Shown here: positions 1 to 5,188 of the stretch, one piece after another
How the letters are laid out: every line of letters begins with the position of its first letter
Numbering within the stretch: the first letter of the stretch is position 1
Assembly: GCA_050012355.1 (NCBI GenBank)
Contig: JBEKHI010000473.1
Coordinates: 1 to 5,948, forward strand
DNA length: 5,948 nucleotides
Source of the DNA: JBEKHI01 sp050012355
Lineage (GTDB): Bacteria; Actinomycetota; Actinomycetes; Streptosporangiales; Streptosporangiaceae
Direction: 5' to 3'
Notes under the pieces: generated by a model
Database searches by the model: none
What the model saw: the letters and a program-made list of their open reading frames with translations, nothing else
Told to the model about the DNA's origin: nothing
Translations under genes and position numbers: made by a program

Positions 1-825
1 GGCACGGCCGGCGTGCTGTCCACGGTGATCCTGCTCGCCACCTACTTCATGGTGATCCTCAGCGTGCAGCTGTTCGCCGGGTTCGGGAGCACCGGCATCG
101 GCCTCGGCAACGCCGCCAACCAGAACGACGTGCTCTCCCCCCTCGGGTCCGCCATCTTCGGCACCGGGACGCTCGGCGTCGTGCTGGCCCGGCTGCTCAT
201 CTTGATGGTCATGTCCTCGTCCGCCGCGACCGCGATGACGACGATCCTGCCGAACGCCCGGACCACCCTGTCGATGGCGTTCCACAAGGCACTGCCGCCG
301 ATCTTCGGCCGGATACACCCGCGCTACCTGACCCCGACCTTCTCCACGACGTCCTTCGCGGTCATCTCCGCCGTCATGTACCTGGCCATCAACTGGGTCT
401 CTGGCGGGAACGTCATCTCCGACTCGGTCACGGCCTGCACGTTCTTCGTCGCCATGTACCTGGGCTCCACCGGCTTCGCCTGCTTCTGGTGGTACCGCAA
501 GACCCTGCTGCGCAGCGCGCGATCCTTCTGGCTGTGCGGCGTGCTCCCCTTGCTGTCCGGCGTGATGCTGTACATCATCCTGGGCTGGTCGGTGTACTTC
601 TACACCGACCCTGACCAGTCCTACACCAGCTGGCATATGCCGTTCTGGCCGCACTGGACGATCGGCGGCGTGCTGTCCATCGGCATCGTCACCGCGCTCG
701 TCGGACTGGGCTGGATGCTCTCGCTGCAGCGCAAGTACAAAGAGTTCTTCAGCGGCCGGTCGATGCGCGAAGGCGTCTCGATCACCGATGACGACGCGGT
801 GGTCGCAGTCTCCGCCACAGACTGA
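1..825 (+). CDS. APC-family amino-acid/polyamine permease, C-terminal half (5' end outside window)
   Basis: The frame is open from base 1 and ends at TGA 823-825, giving 274 visible residues with no start codon that must be the true one; the GTG at 13 falls within a membrane helix and is only an internal valine. Six hydrophobic helices can be seen at about residues 5-27, 54-78, 111-132, 142-163, 175-196 and 221-241, followed by a charged cytoplasmic tail ending in an acidic, Ala/Val/Ser-rich stretch. The loop with LPNARTTLSMAFHKALPPIF and then HPRYLTP, just before a helix, resembles the APC-superfamily loop (R...A...LP..F...HPR..TP) that precedes the later helices. Six helices fit TM7-TM12 of a 12-helix transporter, so roughly the first half is missing. 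The likely role is proton-coupled uptake or exchange of an amino acid or amine across the cytoplasmic membrane. The substrate cannot be read from this half. No functional link to the downstream genes is evident. Confidence 0.85.
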   Translation, partial: GTAGVLSTVILLATYFMVILSVQLFAGFGSTGIGLGNAANQNDVLSPLGSAIFGTGTLGVVLARLLILMVMSSSAATAMTTILPNARTTLSMAFHKALPPIFGRIHPRYLTPTFSTTSFAVISAVMYLAINWVSGGNVISDSVTACTFFVAMYLGSTGFACFWWYRKTLLRSARSFWLCGVLPLLSGVMLYIILGWSVYFYTDPDQSYTSWHMPFWPHWTIGGVLSIGIVTALVGLGWMLSLQRKYKEFFSGRSMREGVSITDDDAVVAVSATD

Positions 826-827
826 CG
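804..827 (+). terminator. Hairpin across the permease stop codon, possible terminator
   Basis: CAGTCT (806-811) pairs perfectly with AGACTG (819-824) across a 7-nt loop. Two further pairs (CG 804-805 with CG 826-827) form if A825 is bulged. The stop codon TGA lies in the 3' arm. No T-run follows, so this would be a T-less hairpin of the kind often seen at actinobacterial gene ends; it might instead only stabilise the mRNA 3' end. Confidence 0.35.
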
Positions 828-858
828 TCAATCGGAGGATTCAGTCACGCCGTTCTGG

Positions 859-871
859 TTAATTGGTTGGC
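859..871 (+). promoter_or_regulatory. Possible -10 element and leaderless start for the 872 gene
   Basis: TTAATT (859-864) stands out as an AT-rich hexamer in GC-rich DNA and ends 7 nt before ATG 872. That spacing would put the transcription start at or next to the ATG. No convincing -35 box is visible. The only strong Shine-Dalgarno-like sequence, GGAGGA at 834-839, is 32 nt from the ATG, too far to serve it. The call is tentative. Confidence 0.3.
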
Positions 872-1591
872 ATGTCTGGATTGTTGTGGTTGGAGCGGTG
901 GCGGCTCACCGTGGTAGTCGCCGTCGTGCTGGTCGCGGTGGTCATCACCGGTCTGGTCCTGGTGTTCTCCGGCCCCAGCCACTCGTCGCCCGTGGCGCTG
1001 CCGGCCGACGGCCGCGGCAGCGCCACCCTGGTGGTGGCGAGCGGCGCGCCGGAACTGTCCGTGCAGACGGCGAACCTCGGATCCACCCTGGTCCGTGCGT
1101 CAGTACCAGCGGGCGCTACCGTTCGCCCTCTCCTTGACCAAAACGGCGTTATCCGCCTCACCCTGGTCTCCGGCTCTGGCCACAACGGGAACTACACGCT
1201 CCAGGTGCTGCTCAGCGACGCGGTCACCTGGACGATCGACTTCGACGGCGGCACCGACCGGACCGTCGCCAACCTGCGCGGCGGGAAGATCGCGGCCGTG
1301 ACGTTCGGCGCCGGATCCGACATCATCGACCTGGCGCTGCCCAGACCATCGGGTACGCCGGTCATCCGGCTCGACGGCGGGGCGAGCCAGTTCCTGCTCA
1401 CGCTGCCGCCCGGCGTCCCGGCCCAGGTGACAGCGGCGGCGGGCGCGGCGGAGCTGACGCTGGATTCCATCACGAGAACCGGGGTCGCCGGCGGGACCGT
1501 GCTGACTGGTCCGGGCTGGGCGGGCGCGGCGAACCGGTTCGACATCGACGCCGCTTCTGGGGTGGATCAACTGTCGGTGAGCCGCTGGTGA
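872..1591 (+). CDS. Membrane-anchored beta-rich exported protein of unknown function
   Basis: I do not recognise this 239-residue protein. The ATG at 872 is preferred over an in-frame TTG at 863 because ATG is the stronger start codon and a -10-like hexamer lies 7 nt upstream. Residues 1-12 contain two Arg and three Trp/Leu-rich positions, followed by a strongly hydrophobic helix at about 13-33. No lipobox Cys and no clear signal-peptidase site follow, so an uncleaved N-terminal anchor with the rest outside the cell is the likely topology. Residues 35-60 form a Ser/Pro/Gly linker. The remainder alternates short hydrophobic strands with Gly/Asp turns (for example VRTLVSGSGHNG-like turns near 95-108, TIDFDGGTD at 121-129, VIRLDGG at 164-170, ELTLDSI at 194-200), which resembles a stacked-strand, DUF4097-like adhesin fold; that comparison is inference. 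There are no cysteines and no enzyme motif. The family assignment is uncertain, but the reading frame itself is well supported by its codon use and anchor. Confidence 0.75.
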   Translation: MSGLLWLERWRLTVVVAVVLVAVVITGLVLVFSGPSHSSPVALPADGRGSATLVVASGAPELSVQTANLGSTLVRASVPAGATVRPLLDQNGVIRLTLVSGSGHNGNYTLQVLLSDAVTWTIDFDGGTDRTVANLRGGKIAAVTFGAGSDIIDLALPRPSGTPVIRLDGGASQFLLTLPPGVPAQVTAAAGAAELTLDSITRTGVAGGTVLTGPGWAGAANRFDIDAASGVDQLSVSRW

Positions 1592-1593
1592 TC

Positions 1594-1617
1594 GGCGGTC
1601 CCCCGCCTCTTGCTGTT
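1594..1617 (+). terminator. Candidate intrinsic terminator after the membrane-anchored protein gene
   Basis: GGCGG (1594-1598) and CCGCC (1603-1607) form a five-pair all-GC stem with a TCCC loop. It starts three bases after the TGA stop and is followed by the T-rich tail TCTTGCTGTT (1608-1617). The stem is short and the tail imperfect, so termination may be partial. The tail overlaps the possible -35 box of the next gene. Confidence 0.4.
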
Positions 1618-1643
1618 ATCAGCGATGGGGTACGGTTCTGGGC
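1610..1643 (+). promoter_or_regulatory. Predicted promoter of the S33 hydrolase gene, leaderless
   Basis: TACGGT (1631-1636) matches the actinobacterial -10 consensus TANNNT and is followed by exactly 7 nt before GTG 1644. TTGCTG (1610-1615) could be a -35 box, with a rather short 15-nt spacer. The GGGG at 1627-1630 is the only purine run upstream and is too distant (13 nt) and too poor to be a good ribosome binding site. A leaderless transcript starting at or near the GTG is therefore the better reading. Confidence 0.4.
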
Positions 1644-2906
1644 GTGACCAGCTATGTTCAGCCAGGAACGATCGTCACCGACCATATGTTCGCGGTCCCG
1701 CTGGACCACGACCGGCCCGACGGCGAGCAGATCGAGGTGTTCGGCCGGGAGATCGTCGCCACCGGGCTGGCCGGGCGGTACGACATCCCGTGGTTGCTGT
1801 TCCTGCAAGGCGGCCCCGGTTTCGCGGCGCAGCGACCGGTGGGCCGCGAAGGATGGCTGGACCGTGCACTGCGGGACTACCGCGTGCTGCTGCTCGACCA
1901 GCGCGGCACCGGACGGTCGACGCCGGTCAGCGCGACCTCGCTCGCCCGGCGCGGAGACGCGGCTGCCCAGGCGGAGTACCTGACACGGTTCCGCGCCGAC
2001 AGCATCGTGCTCGACGCCGAACTGATCCGCCGGTCGCTGATCGGGGACGAGCCGTGGACCGTGCTGGGCCAGTCGTTCGGCGGGTTCTGCACGGTGTCGT
2101 ACCTGTCGTTCGCGCCGCACGGTATCCGCGAGGCGCTGATCACCGGCGGGCTACCCGGGCTGGCGACCACCGCCGAGGAAGCGTACCGGGCGGCGTATCC
2201 GCGGGTGGCCGCGAAAAACGCGGCGCACTACTCCCGCTACCCCGGCGACATCGCGATCGCCTCCTCGATCGCCGACCAGCTGGCCAGCGGTGACATCAGG
2301 CTGCCAGACGGCGCCCGGCTGACCGTGCAGGCGTTCCAGTCGCTCGGCCGGATGCTCGGCACCGGGTCCGGCAGCCACCGGCTGCACTACCTGCTCGAAG
2401 GCGGCGCCGATTTGTCACAGGCCTGGCTGTATGAGGTGGCCGGGCAGCTGACCTTCGCCGGCGCTCCGCTGTACGCGGTGCTGCACGAGGCCTGCTACAC
2501 GCAGGGTCACGCGACCCAGTGGGCGGCGCAGCGGGTCCGCGCGGAATTCCCCGAGTTCGCCCCGGACGCCGGGCCGCTGCTGTTCACCGGCGAGATGATC
2601 TACCCGTGGATGCTGAGCAACGACCCGGTGCTGCGGCCGCTGCGCGACGCCGCGGACCTCATCGCCACCCGCGATGACTGGCCCGCGCTGTACGATCCGA
2701 CCAGGCTCGCGTCCTGCGACGTGCCGGTCGTCGCGGCCGTGTACCACGACGACATGTACGTGGACTTCGGGCTGTCCATGGCAACCGCGCGCGCCATCCG
2801 CGGACTGCGGCCGTGGGTGACCAACGAGTACGAGCACGACGGCTTGCGGGTCAGCGCTGGCCGGGTCCTTGACCGTCTTATCGCGATGGTGCGCGGCGAG
2901 ACGTGA
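1644..2906 (+). CDS. Proline iminopeptidase-like alpha/beta hydrolase (peptidase family S33)
   Basis: This 420-residue protein has the full set of S33 landmarks. The oxyanion-hole motif QGGPG is at 55-59 (FLQGGPGF), in the Gln variant rather than HGGPG. DQRGTGRS is at 85-92 and the nucleophile elbow GQSFGG at 142-147, with Ser144 as nucleophile. The likely acid is Asp369 or Asp370 in YHDDMYVD (367-374), and the likely catalytic His is His398 in EYEHDG. The insertion between about 160 and 330 would be the helical cap that closes the active site. From family knowledge, length and motif spacing match the long (about 425-residue) prolyl aminopeptidases typified by the Aeromonas sobria enzyme, which remove N-terminal proline from peptides. 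Distant members act on other amides or esters, so the substrate is not certain. No signal peptide is seen, implying a cytoplasmic enzyme. GTG 1644 is chosen because the TANNNT hexamer sits 7 nt upstream and the protein already begins at the family-typical position. The monooxygenase gene follows after 21 nt, suggesting co-transcription. Confidence 0.88.
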   Translation: MTSYVQPGTIVTDHMFAVPLDHDRPDGEQIEVFGREIVATGLAGRYDIPWLLFLQGGPGFAAQRPVGREGWLDRALRDYRVLLLDQRGTGRSTPVSATSLARRGDAAAQAEYLTRFRADSIVLDAELIRRSLIGDEPWTVLGQSFGGFCTVSYLSFAPHGIREALITGGLPGLATTAEEAYRAAYPRVAAKNAAHYSRYPGDIAIASSIADQLASGDIRLPDGARLTVQAFQSLGRMLGTGSGSHRLHYLLEGGADLSQAWLYEVAGQLTFAGAPLYAVLHEACYTQGHATQWAAQRVRAEFPEFAPDAGPLLFTGEMIYPWMLSNDPVLRPLRDAADLIATRDDWPALYDPTRLASCDVPVVAAVYHDDMYVDFGLSMATARAIRGLRPWVTNEYEHDGLRVSAGRVLDRLIAMVRGET

Positions 2907-2927
2907 CAGCGTCTAGTGTCATGAAAT
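2899..2927 (+). promoter_or_regulatory. Overlapping dyads and -10-like box before the monooxygenase gene
   Basis: Two overlapping inverted repeats occupy the junction. AGACG (2899-2903) pairs with CGTCT (2910-2914) across 6 nt, and TGACA (2904-2908) pairs with TGTCA (2917-2921) across 8 nt. The second dyad begins with the upstream stop codon TGA. TAGTGT (2914-2919) fits TANNNT, overlaps both dyads and lies 8 nt before ATG 2928. No -35 box is visible 16-19 nt further upstream, so a weak or regulator-dependent internal promoter is possible. No Shine-Dalgarno sequence precedes the ATG. The regulatory role is inference. Confidence 0.35.
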
Positions 2928-4172
2928 ATGCGTGTTCTCATCGCGGGGGCGGGGATTGCGGGGCTGACCACAGCGCTGAGCCTGCACGCGGCGGGGATCG
3001 ACGTACTGCTCGTCGAGGCCGCCACCGAGCTGCGCCCTCTCGGTGTCGGGATCAACCTGCCGCCGCACGCGGTGCGCGAGCTCACCGAGCTTGGCCTGGC
3101 GGAAGACTTGGAGCGTACCGCCATCGAGACCGCCGAGCAGGCGCACTTCGACCGGTTCGGCGGCCTGATCTGGCGTGAGCCGCGCGGCCGGGAACTCGGC
3201 TACCGGTGGCCGCAGTACTCGGTGCACCGGGGCGAGCTGCAGATGATCCTGCTGGCCGCGGTCCGTCGGCGGCTCGGCCTGGACGCGGTGCGGACCGGCA
3301 CCCTAGTGACCGGGTTCACCGACCAGGGAACCGTCGCCTACCTGAAGGACCGGGCCAGCGAGCAGTCAGAAAAGGTGCGGGCCGACGTGCTGGTCGGCGC
3401 GGACGGCCTGTACTCCGCTATCCGCGCGCAGTTGCATCCGTATGAGCCGCCGCCGCGGTGGGGCGGGGTGATGATGTGGCGCGGCATGGCCGAGGGCGAG
3501 CCCTTCCTGACCGGCGCCACCCTCGCGGTCGCCGGATCCAATGCTGGCCGCAAGTTCGTCGCCTACCCGGTCGCGCGTTCTGGCGACGGAAAGGTGCTGA
3601 TCAACTGGGTCGCCGAGGCGATGCTCGGCTCCGGTGCCACGCCCGCGGTCCACGCTGACTGGAACCGGGGCGGCCGGCTGGCCGATGTGCTGCCCTGGTT
3701 CGCGGACTGGAAGTTCAGCTGGCTGGATATCCCGGACCTGCTCATCAGGTCGCCGCGGATACTCGAATACCCGATGGTGGACCGGGATCCGCTGCCGTTC
3801 TGGGGCCAGGACCGGGTGACGCTGGCTGGCGACGCCGCGCACCCGATGTACCCCATCGGATCAAACGGCGCCGCCCAGGCGATCATCGACGCGCGGGTGC
3901 TCGCCGCGTCGCTCGCGAGCGCGTCATCGCCCGACGAGGGACTGCGGGCCTACGAGGCGGCCCGCCACGAGACCACCGCGCGCCTGGTGCTCGCGAACCG
4001 GGACATGCCCGCCGATCGGATCCTGCACCAGGTCAGCGTGCGCGCGCCGGAAGGCTTCGATCAGATCGAGGATGTGCTAACCGCCGACGAGCTGCGCACC
4101 ATCGGCCAGGCATACCGCACGACCACCTTCGAAGACGTAGACGCGCTGAACACCCGACCGCCCTACCTGTGA
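2928..4172 (+). CDS. PhzS-like FAD-dependent aromatic monooxygenase
   Basis: This 414-residue class A flavoprotein monooxygenase would use FAD and NAD(P)H to hydroxylate an aromatic or heteroaromatic substrate in the cytoplasm. The N-terminal Rossmann motif GAGIAG is at 7-12, with Glu30 at the end of the second strand placed to bind the ribose. The second FAD/NAD(P)H signature GADG is at 157-160, and the GDAAHP motif at 301-306 continues into MYPIGSNGAAQA. Several blocks closely match what I recall of Pseudomonas PhzS: RPLGVGIN (36-43), QYSVHRGELQMILLAAVR (96-113), ADVLVGADGLYSAIRA (152-167), DWNRGGRLADVLPWFADW (244-261) and YPMVDRDPLPFWG (281-293). PhzS (about 402 residues) makes pyocyanin from 5-methylphenazine-1-carboxylate. 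No other phenazine gene is present here, so the native substrate may differ and the symbol phzS is not applied. Starting at ATG 2928 puts the FAD motif right at the N terminus, as expected. It lies 21 nt after the S33 hydrolase gene. Confidence 0.9.
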   Translation: MRVLIAGAGIAGLTTALSLHAAGIDVLLVEAATELRPLGVGINLPPHAVRELTELGLAEDLERTAIETAEQAHFDRFGGLIWREPRGRELGYRWPQYSVHRGELQMILLAAVRRRLGLDAVRTGTLVTGFTDQGTVAYLKDRASEQSEKVRADVLVGADGLYSAIRAQLHPYEPPPRWGGVMMWRGMAEGEPFLTGATLAVAGSNAGRKFVAYPVARSGDGKVLINWVAEAMLGSGATPAVHADWNRGGRLADVLPWFADWKFSWLDIPDLLIRSPRILEYPMVDRDPLPFWGQDRVTLAGDAAHPMYPIGSNGAAQAIIDARVLAASLASASSPDEGLRAYEAARHETTARLVLANRDMPADRILHQVSVRAPEGFDQIEDVLTADELRTIGQAYRTTTFEDVDALNTRPPYL

Positions 4173-4190
4173 TCCCGCCGCCTACGTCAA

Positions 4191-4224
4191 CTTGGCACCT
4201 GGCCAAGATTGTTGGCACCGTGCC
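4191..4224. promoter_or_regulatory. Phased TTGGC half-sites (direct and inverted), possible operator
   Basis: TTGGC occurs at 4192-4196, its complement GCCAA at 4202-4206 and TTGGC again at 4212-4216, so the three half-sites start exactly 10 nt apart, about one helical turn. The outer two are part of a longer direct repeat, TTGGCACC (4192-4199 and 4212-4219). CTTGGC/GCCAAG (4191-4196 and 4202-4207) can also fold into a six-pair hairpin with a 5-nt loop, just after the monooxygenase stop, without a T-run. GGCAC/GTGCC (4214-4218 and 4220-4224) adds a small palindrome. It may be a protein-binding array or the 3' hairpin of the upstream transcript. Confidence 0.35.
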
Positions 4225-4265
4225 TGCCGGTCTTCGGCGCGGCATATGTGACGACGACGGCCACA

Positions 4266-4289
4266 GGTCGTTGGGAACGGCAAGCGACC
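4266..4289 (+). other. Bulged stem-loop of unknown role
   Basis: GGTCG TTG (4266-4273) pairs with CAA (4281-4283) and CGACC (4285-4289), leaving G4284 bulged and a 7-nt loop, for eight pairs in all. It sits about 100 nt beyond the monooxygenase stop and 43 nt before the MerR-type -35 box. It has no T-run, so a terminator for the upstream unit is possible but unproven. Confidence 0.25.
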
Positions 4290-4331
4290 AGTCGGCTCGG
4301 CGCCGGGCGGCGAACCGCGGGATTTTCGTGG

Positions 4332-4368
4332 TTGACCTTGACCTAAGGTCAGGGTGCACGCTGATCAC
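4332..4368 (+). promoter_or_regulatory. MerR-type promoter with 19-nt spacer driving the hydrolase-merR pair
   Basis: TTGACC (4332-4337) is a good -35 box. Nineteen bases later lies CACGCT (4357-4362), which keeps only the A and final T of a TANNNT -10. It ends 6 nt before ATG 4369, predicting transcription start at or next to the ATG. An over-long 19-nt spacer filled by a dyad is the hallmark of promoters that MerR-family proteins activate by distorting the DNA so that the two boxes realign. A second TTGACC directly follows (4338-4343), but no -10 sits at a normal distance from it. Confidence 0.65.
4335..4355. promoter_or_regulatory. 21-bp MerR-family operator dyad
   Basis: Arms ACCTTGACCT (4335-4344) and AGGTCAGGGT (4346-4355) flank a single central A4345. 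Nine of ten base pairs are symmetric; only T4338/G4352 mismatches, and the inner six pairs (TGACCT/AGGTCA) are perfect. The dyad lies between, and slightly overlaps, the -35 box, the usual place for MerR-family operators. The natural ligand-responsive protein is the regulator encoded by the second gene of the unit, starting at 5189. The pairing is read directly from the sequence; the identity of the bound protein is inference. Confidence 0.7.
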
Positions 4369-5184
4369 ATGACGAGCTCGAACTCCTCCTGGACCGGCAT
4401 GGTGCCGGTAGAGGACACGGCCCTGGCCGTTACCGACACTCGCGGGGCCGGCAGGCCTGTGGTCTACCTCAACGGTTCCTACGCCAGCCAGTCGTCCTGG
4501 CGGCCCGTCATCGCCGAACTGGGAACCGAGTGGCGGCACATCACCTACGACGAGCGCGCCCGCGGCAAATCGAAGCGGTCGTCGGACTACTCGCTCGAGG
4601 CCTGCATCCGGGATGTCGACGCCGTCCTCGAGGCGACTAAGGTGGATCGGCCGCTGCTGGCGGGCTGGTCTTACGGGGCGGTGGTCGCGTTGCACTGGGC
4701 CACCCGGAATCCGGACCGCGTCGCTGGTGTGGTTATGGTCGACGGTGGCTATCCGTGGGACTACCTCGCCACCGTCGACGGCGGACCAGAGGCCGGCCGG
4801 GAGCAGATCCGGAAGATGTTCCGACGCTACCGATGGGCGATGCCACTGGCCCGGTTGACGGGTAACGCCGCGCGGATGACCGCCGAGCAGCACGCGGAGG
4901 TCAATATCGAGTTGAATGAGATCGTCGCCGCCGGCGACCCCGTCTTCGACCTGGTGACCTTCCCGATGCGGTTTGTCGTGGGCTCGGGTTCCGCCTTGGG
5001 TGCCACCGAGGAAGGACACACGGCGATGCGTGCCACACTGGACCCGGTGCTCGCCCGGAACCCGAACGTCAAGGTGAGCGCGACGGTCACGAGCAACCAC
5101 ACGGGCATCGTGCGCAAGGATTTCCGTGCCATCGCCGCGGCCGTGCGCGAGGTCGCCGCCATCCAGCACGGCGAGGTTCACTGA
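4369..5184 (+). CDS. Alpha/beta-fold hydrolase, target gene of the linked MerR regulator
   Basis: This 271-residue cytoplasmic hydrolase has the landmarks of the alpha/beta fold. The oxyanion loop LNGSYAS is at 34-40 (HG replaced by NG), DERARGKS at 61-68, and the nucleophile elbow GWSYG at 99-103 gives Ser101. The probable catalytic His is His244 in TSNHTG. The acid is unclear: after the strand RFVVGSGS (201-208), where Asp is usual, there is no Asp, only Glu214/Glu215 further on. Asp125 in MVDGGY, after the preceding strand, is an alternative. The cap between about 130 and 195 is short and helical. A small ester or lactone is a plausible substrate, but none can be named. ATG 4369 is chosen over an in-frame GTG at 4354 because that GTG lies inside the operator and upstream of the predicted transcription start. 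No Shine-Dalgarno sequence precedes the ATG, so the mRNA may be leaderless. The merR gene starts 4 nt after the stop, so the two genes form one operon. Confidence 0.83.
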   Translation: MTSSNSSWTGMVPVEDTALAVTDTRGAGRPVVYLNGSYASQSSWRPVIAELGTEWRHITYDERARGKSKRSSDYSLEACIRDVDAVLEATKVDRPLLAGWSYGAVVALHWATRNPDRVAGVVMVDGGYPWDYLATVDGGPEAGREQIRKMFRRYRWAMPLARLTGNAARMTAEQHAEVNIELNEIVAAGDPVFDLVTFPMRFVVGSGSALGATEEGHTAMRATLDPVLARNPNVKVSATVTSNHTGIVRKDFRAIAAAVREVAAIQHGEVH

Positions 5185-5188
5185 CGTC

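Larger units (their letters stand above)
4173..4368. other. Intergenic region rich in regulatory sequence, no gene
   Basis: This is the longest non-coding stretch of the window. From left to right it holds three phased TTGGC half-sites, a bulged hairpin, an 8-bp GC palindrome CGGCGCCG (4298-4305) and the MerR-type promoter of the small hydrolase. Third-codon-position G+C in the one open + frame (4169-4372) is only about 70%, clearly below the genes around it, which supports non-coding status. Confidence 0.6.

Noticed and set aside
863..871. TTG 863 as start of the membrane-anchored protein
   Set aside because: TTG is weaker than the ATG nine bases later, has no ribosome site at a proper distance, and lies within the -10-like hexamer.
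1470..2120. Minus-strand reading frame of 216 codons
   Set aside because: It covers the catalytic motifs of the S33 hydrolase on the opposite strand and shows Arg/Pro/Gln-rich composition with no recognisable domain.
2869..2874. TTGACC as a -35 box for the monooxygenase promoter
   Set aside because: It is 39 nt from the TAGTGT hexamer, far outside any workable spacer, and lies within the hydrolase coding sequence.
4354..4368. GTG 4354 as an earlier start for the small hydrolase
   Set aside because: It falls within the operator dyad and upstream of the predicted transcription start, and would add only five residues with no conserved content.
4169..4372. A 67-codon + strand reading frame that spans the whole gap, with GTGA overlap to the monooxygenase stop and ATGA overlap to the hydrolase start
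   Set aside because: The neat overlaps look like coupled genes, but third-position G+C is near 70%, below the flanking genes, the product has no recognisable domain, and the MerR-type promoter and operator lie inside it. I treat it as non-coding, though translation is not excluded.
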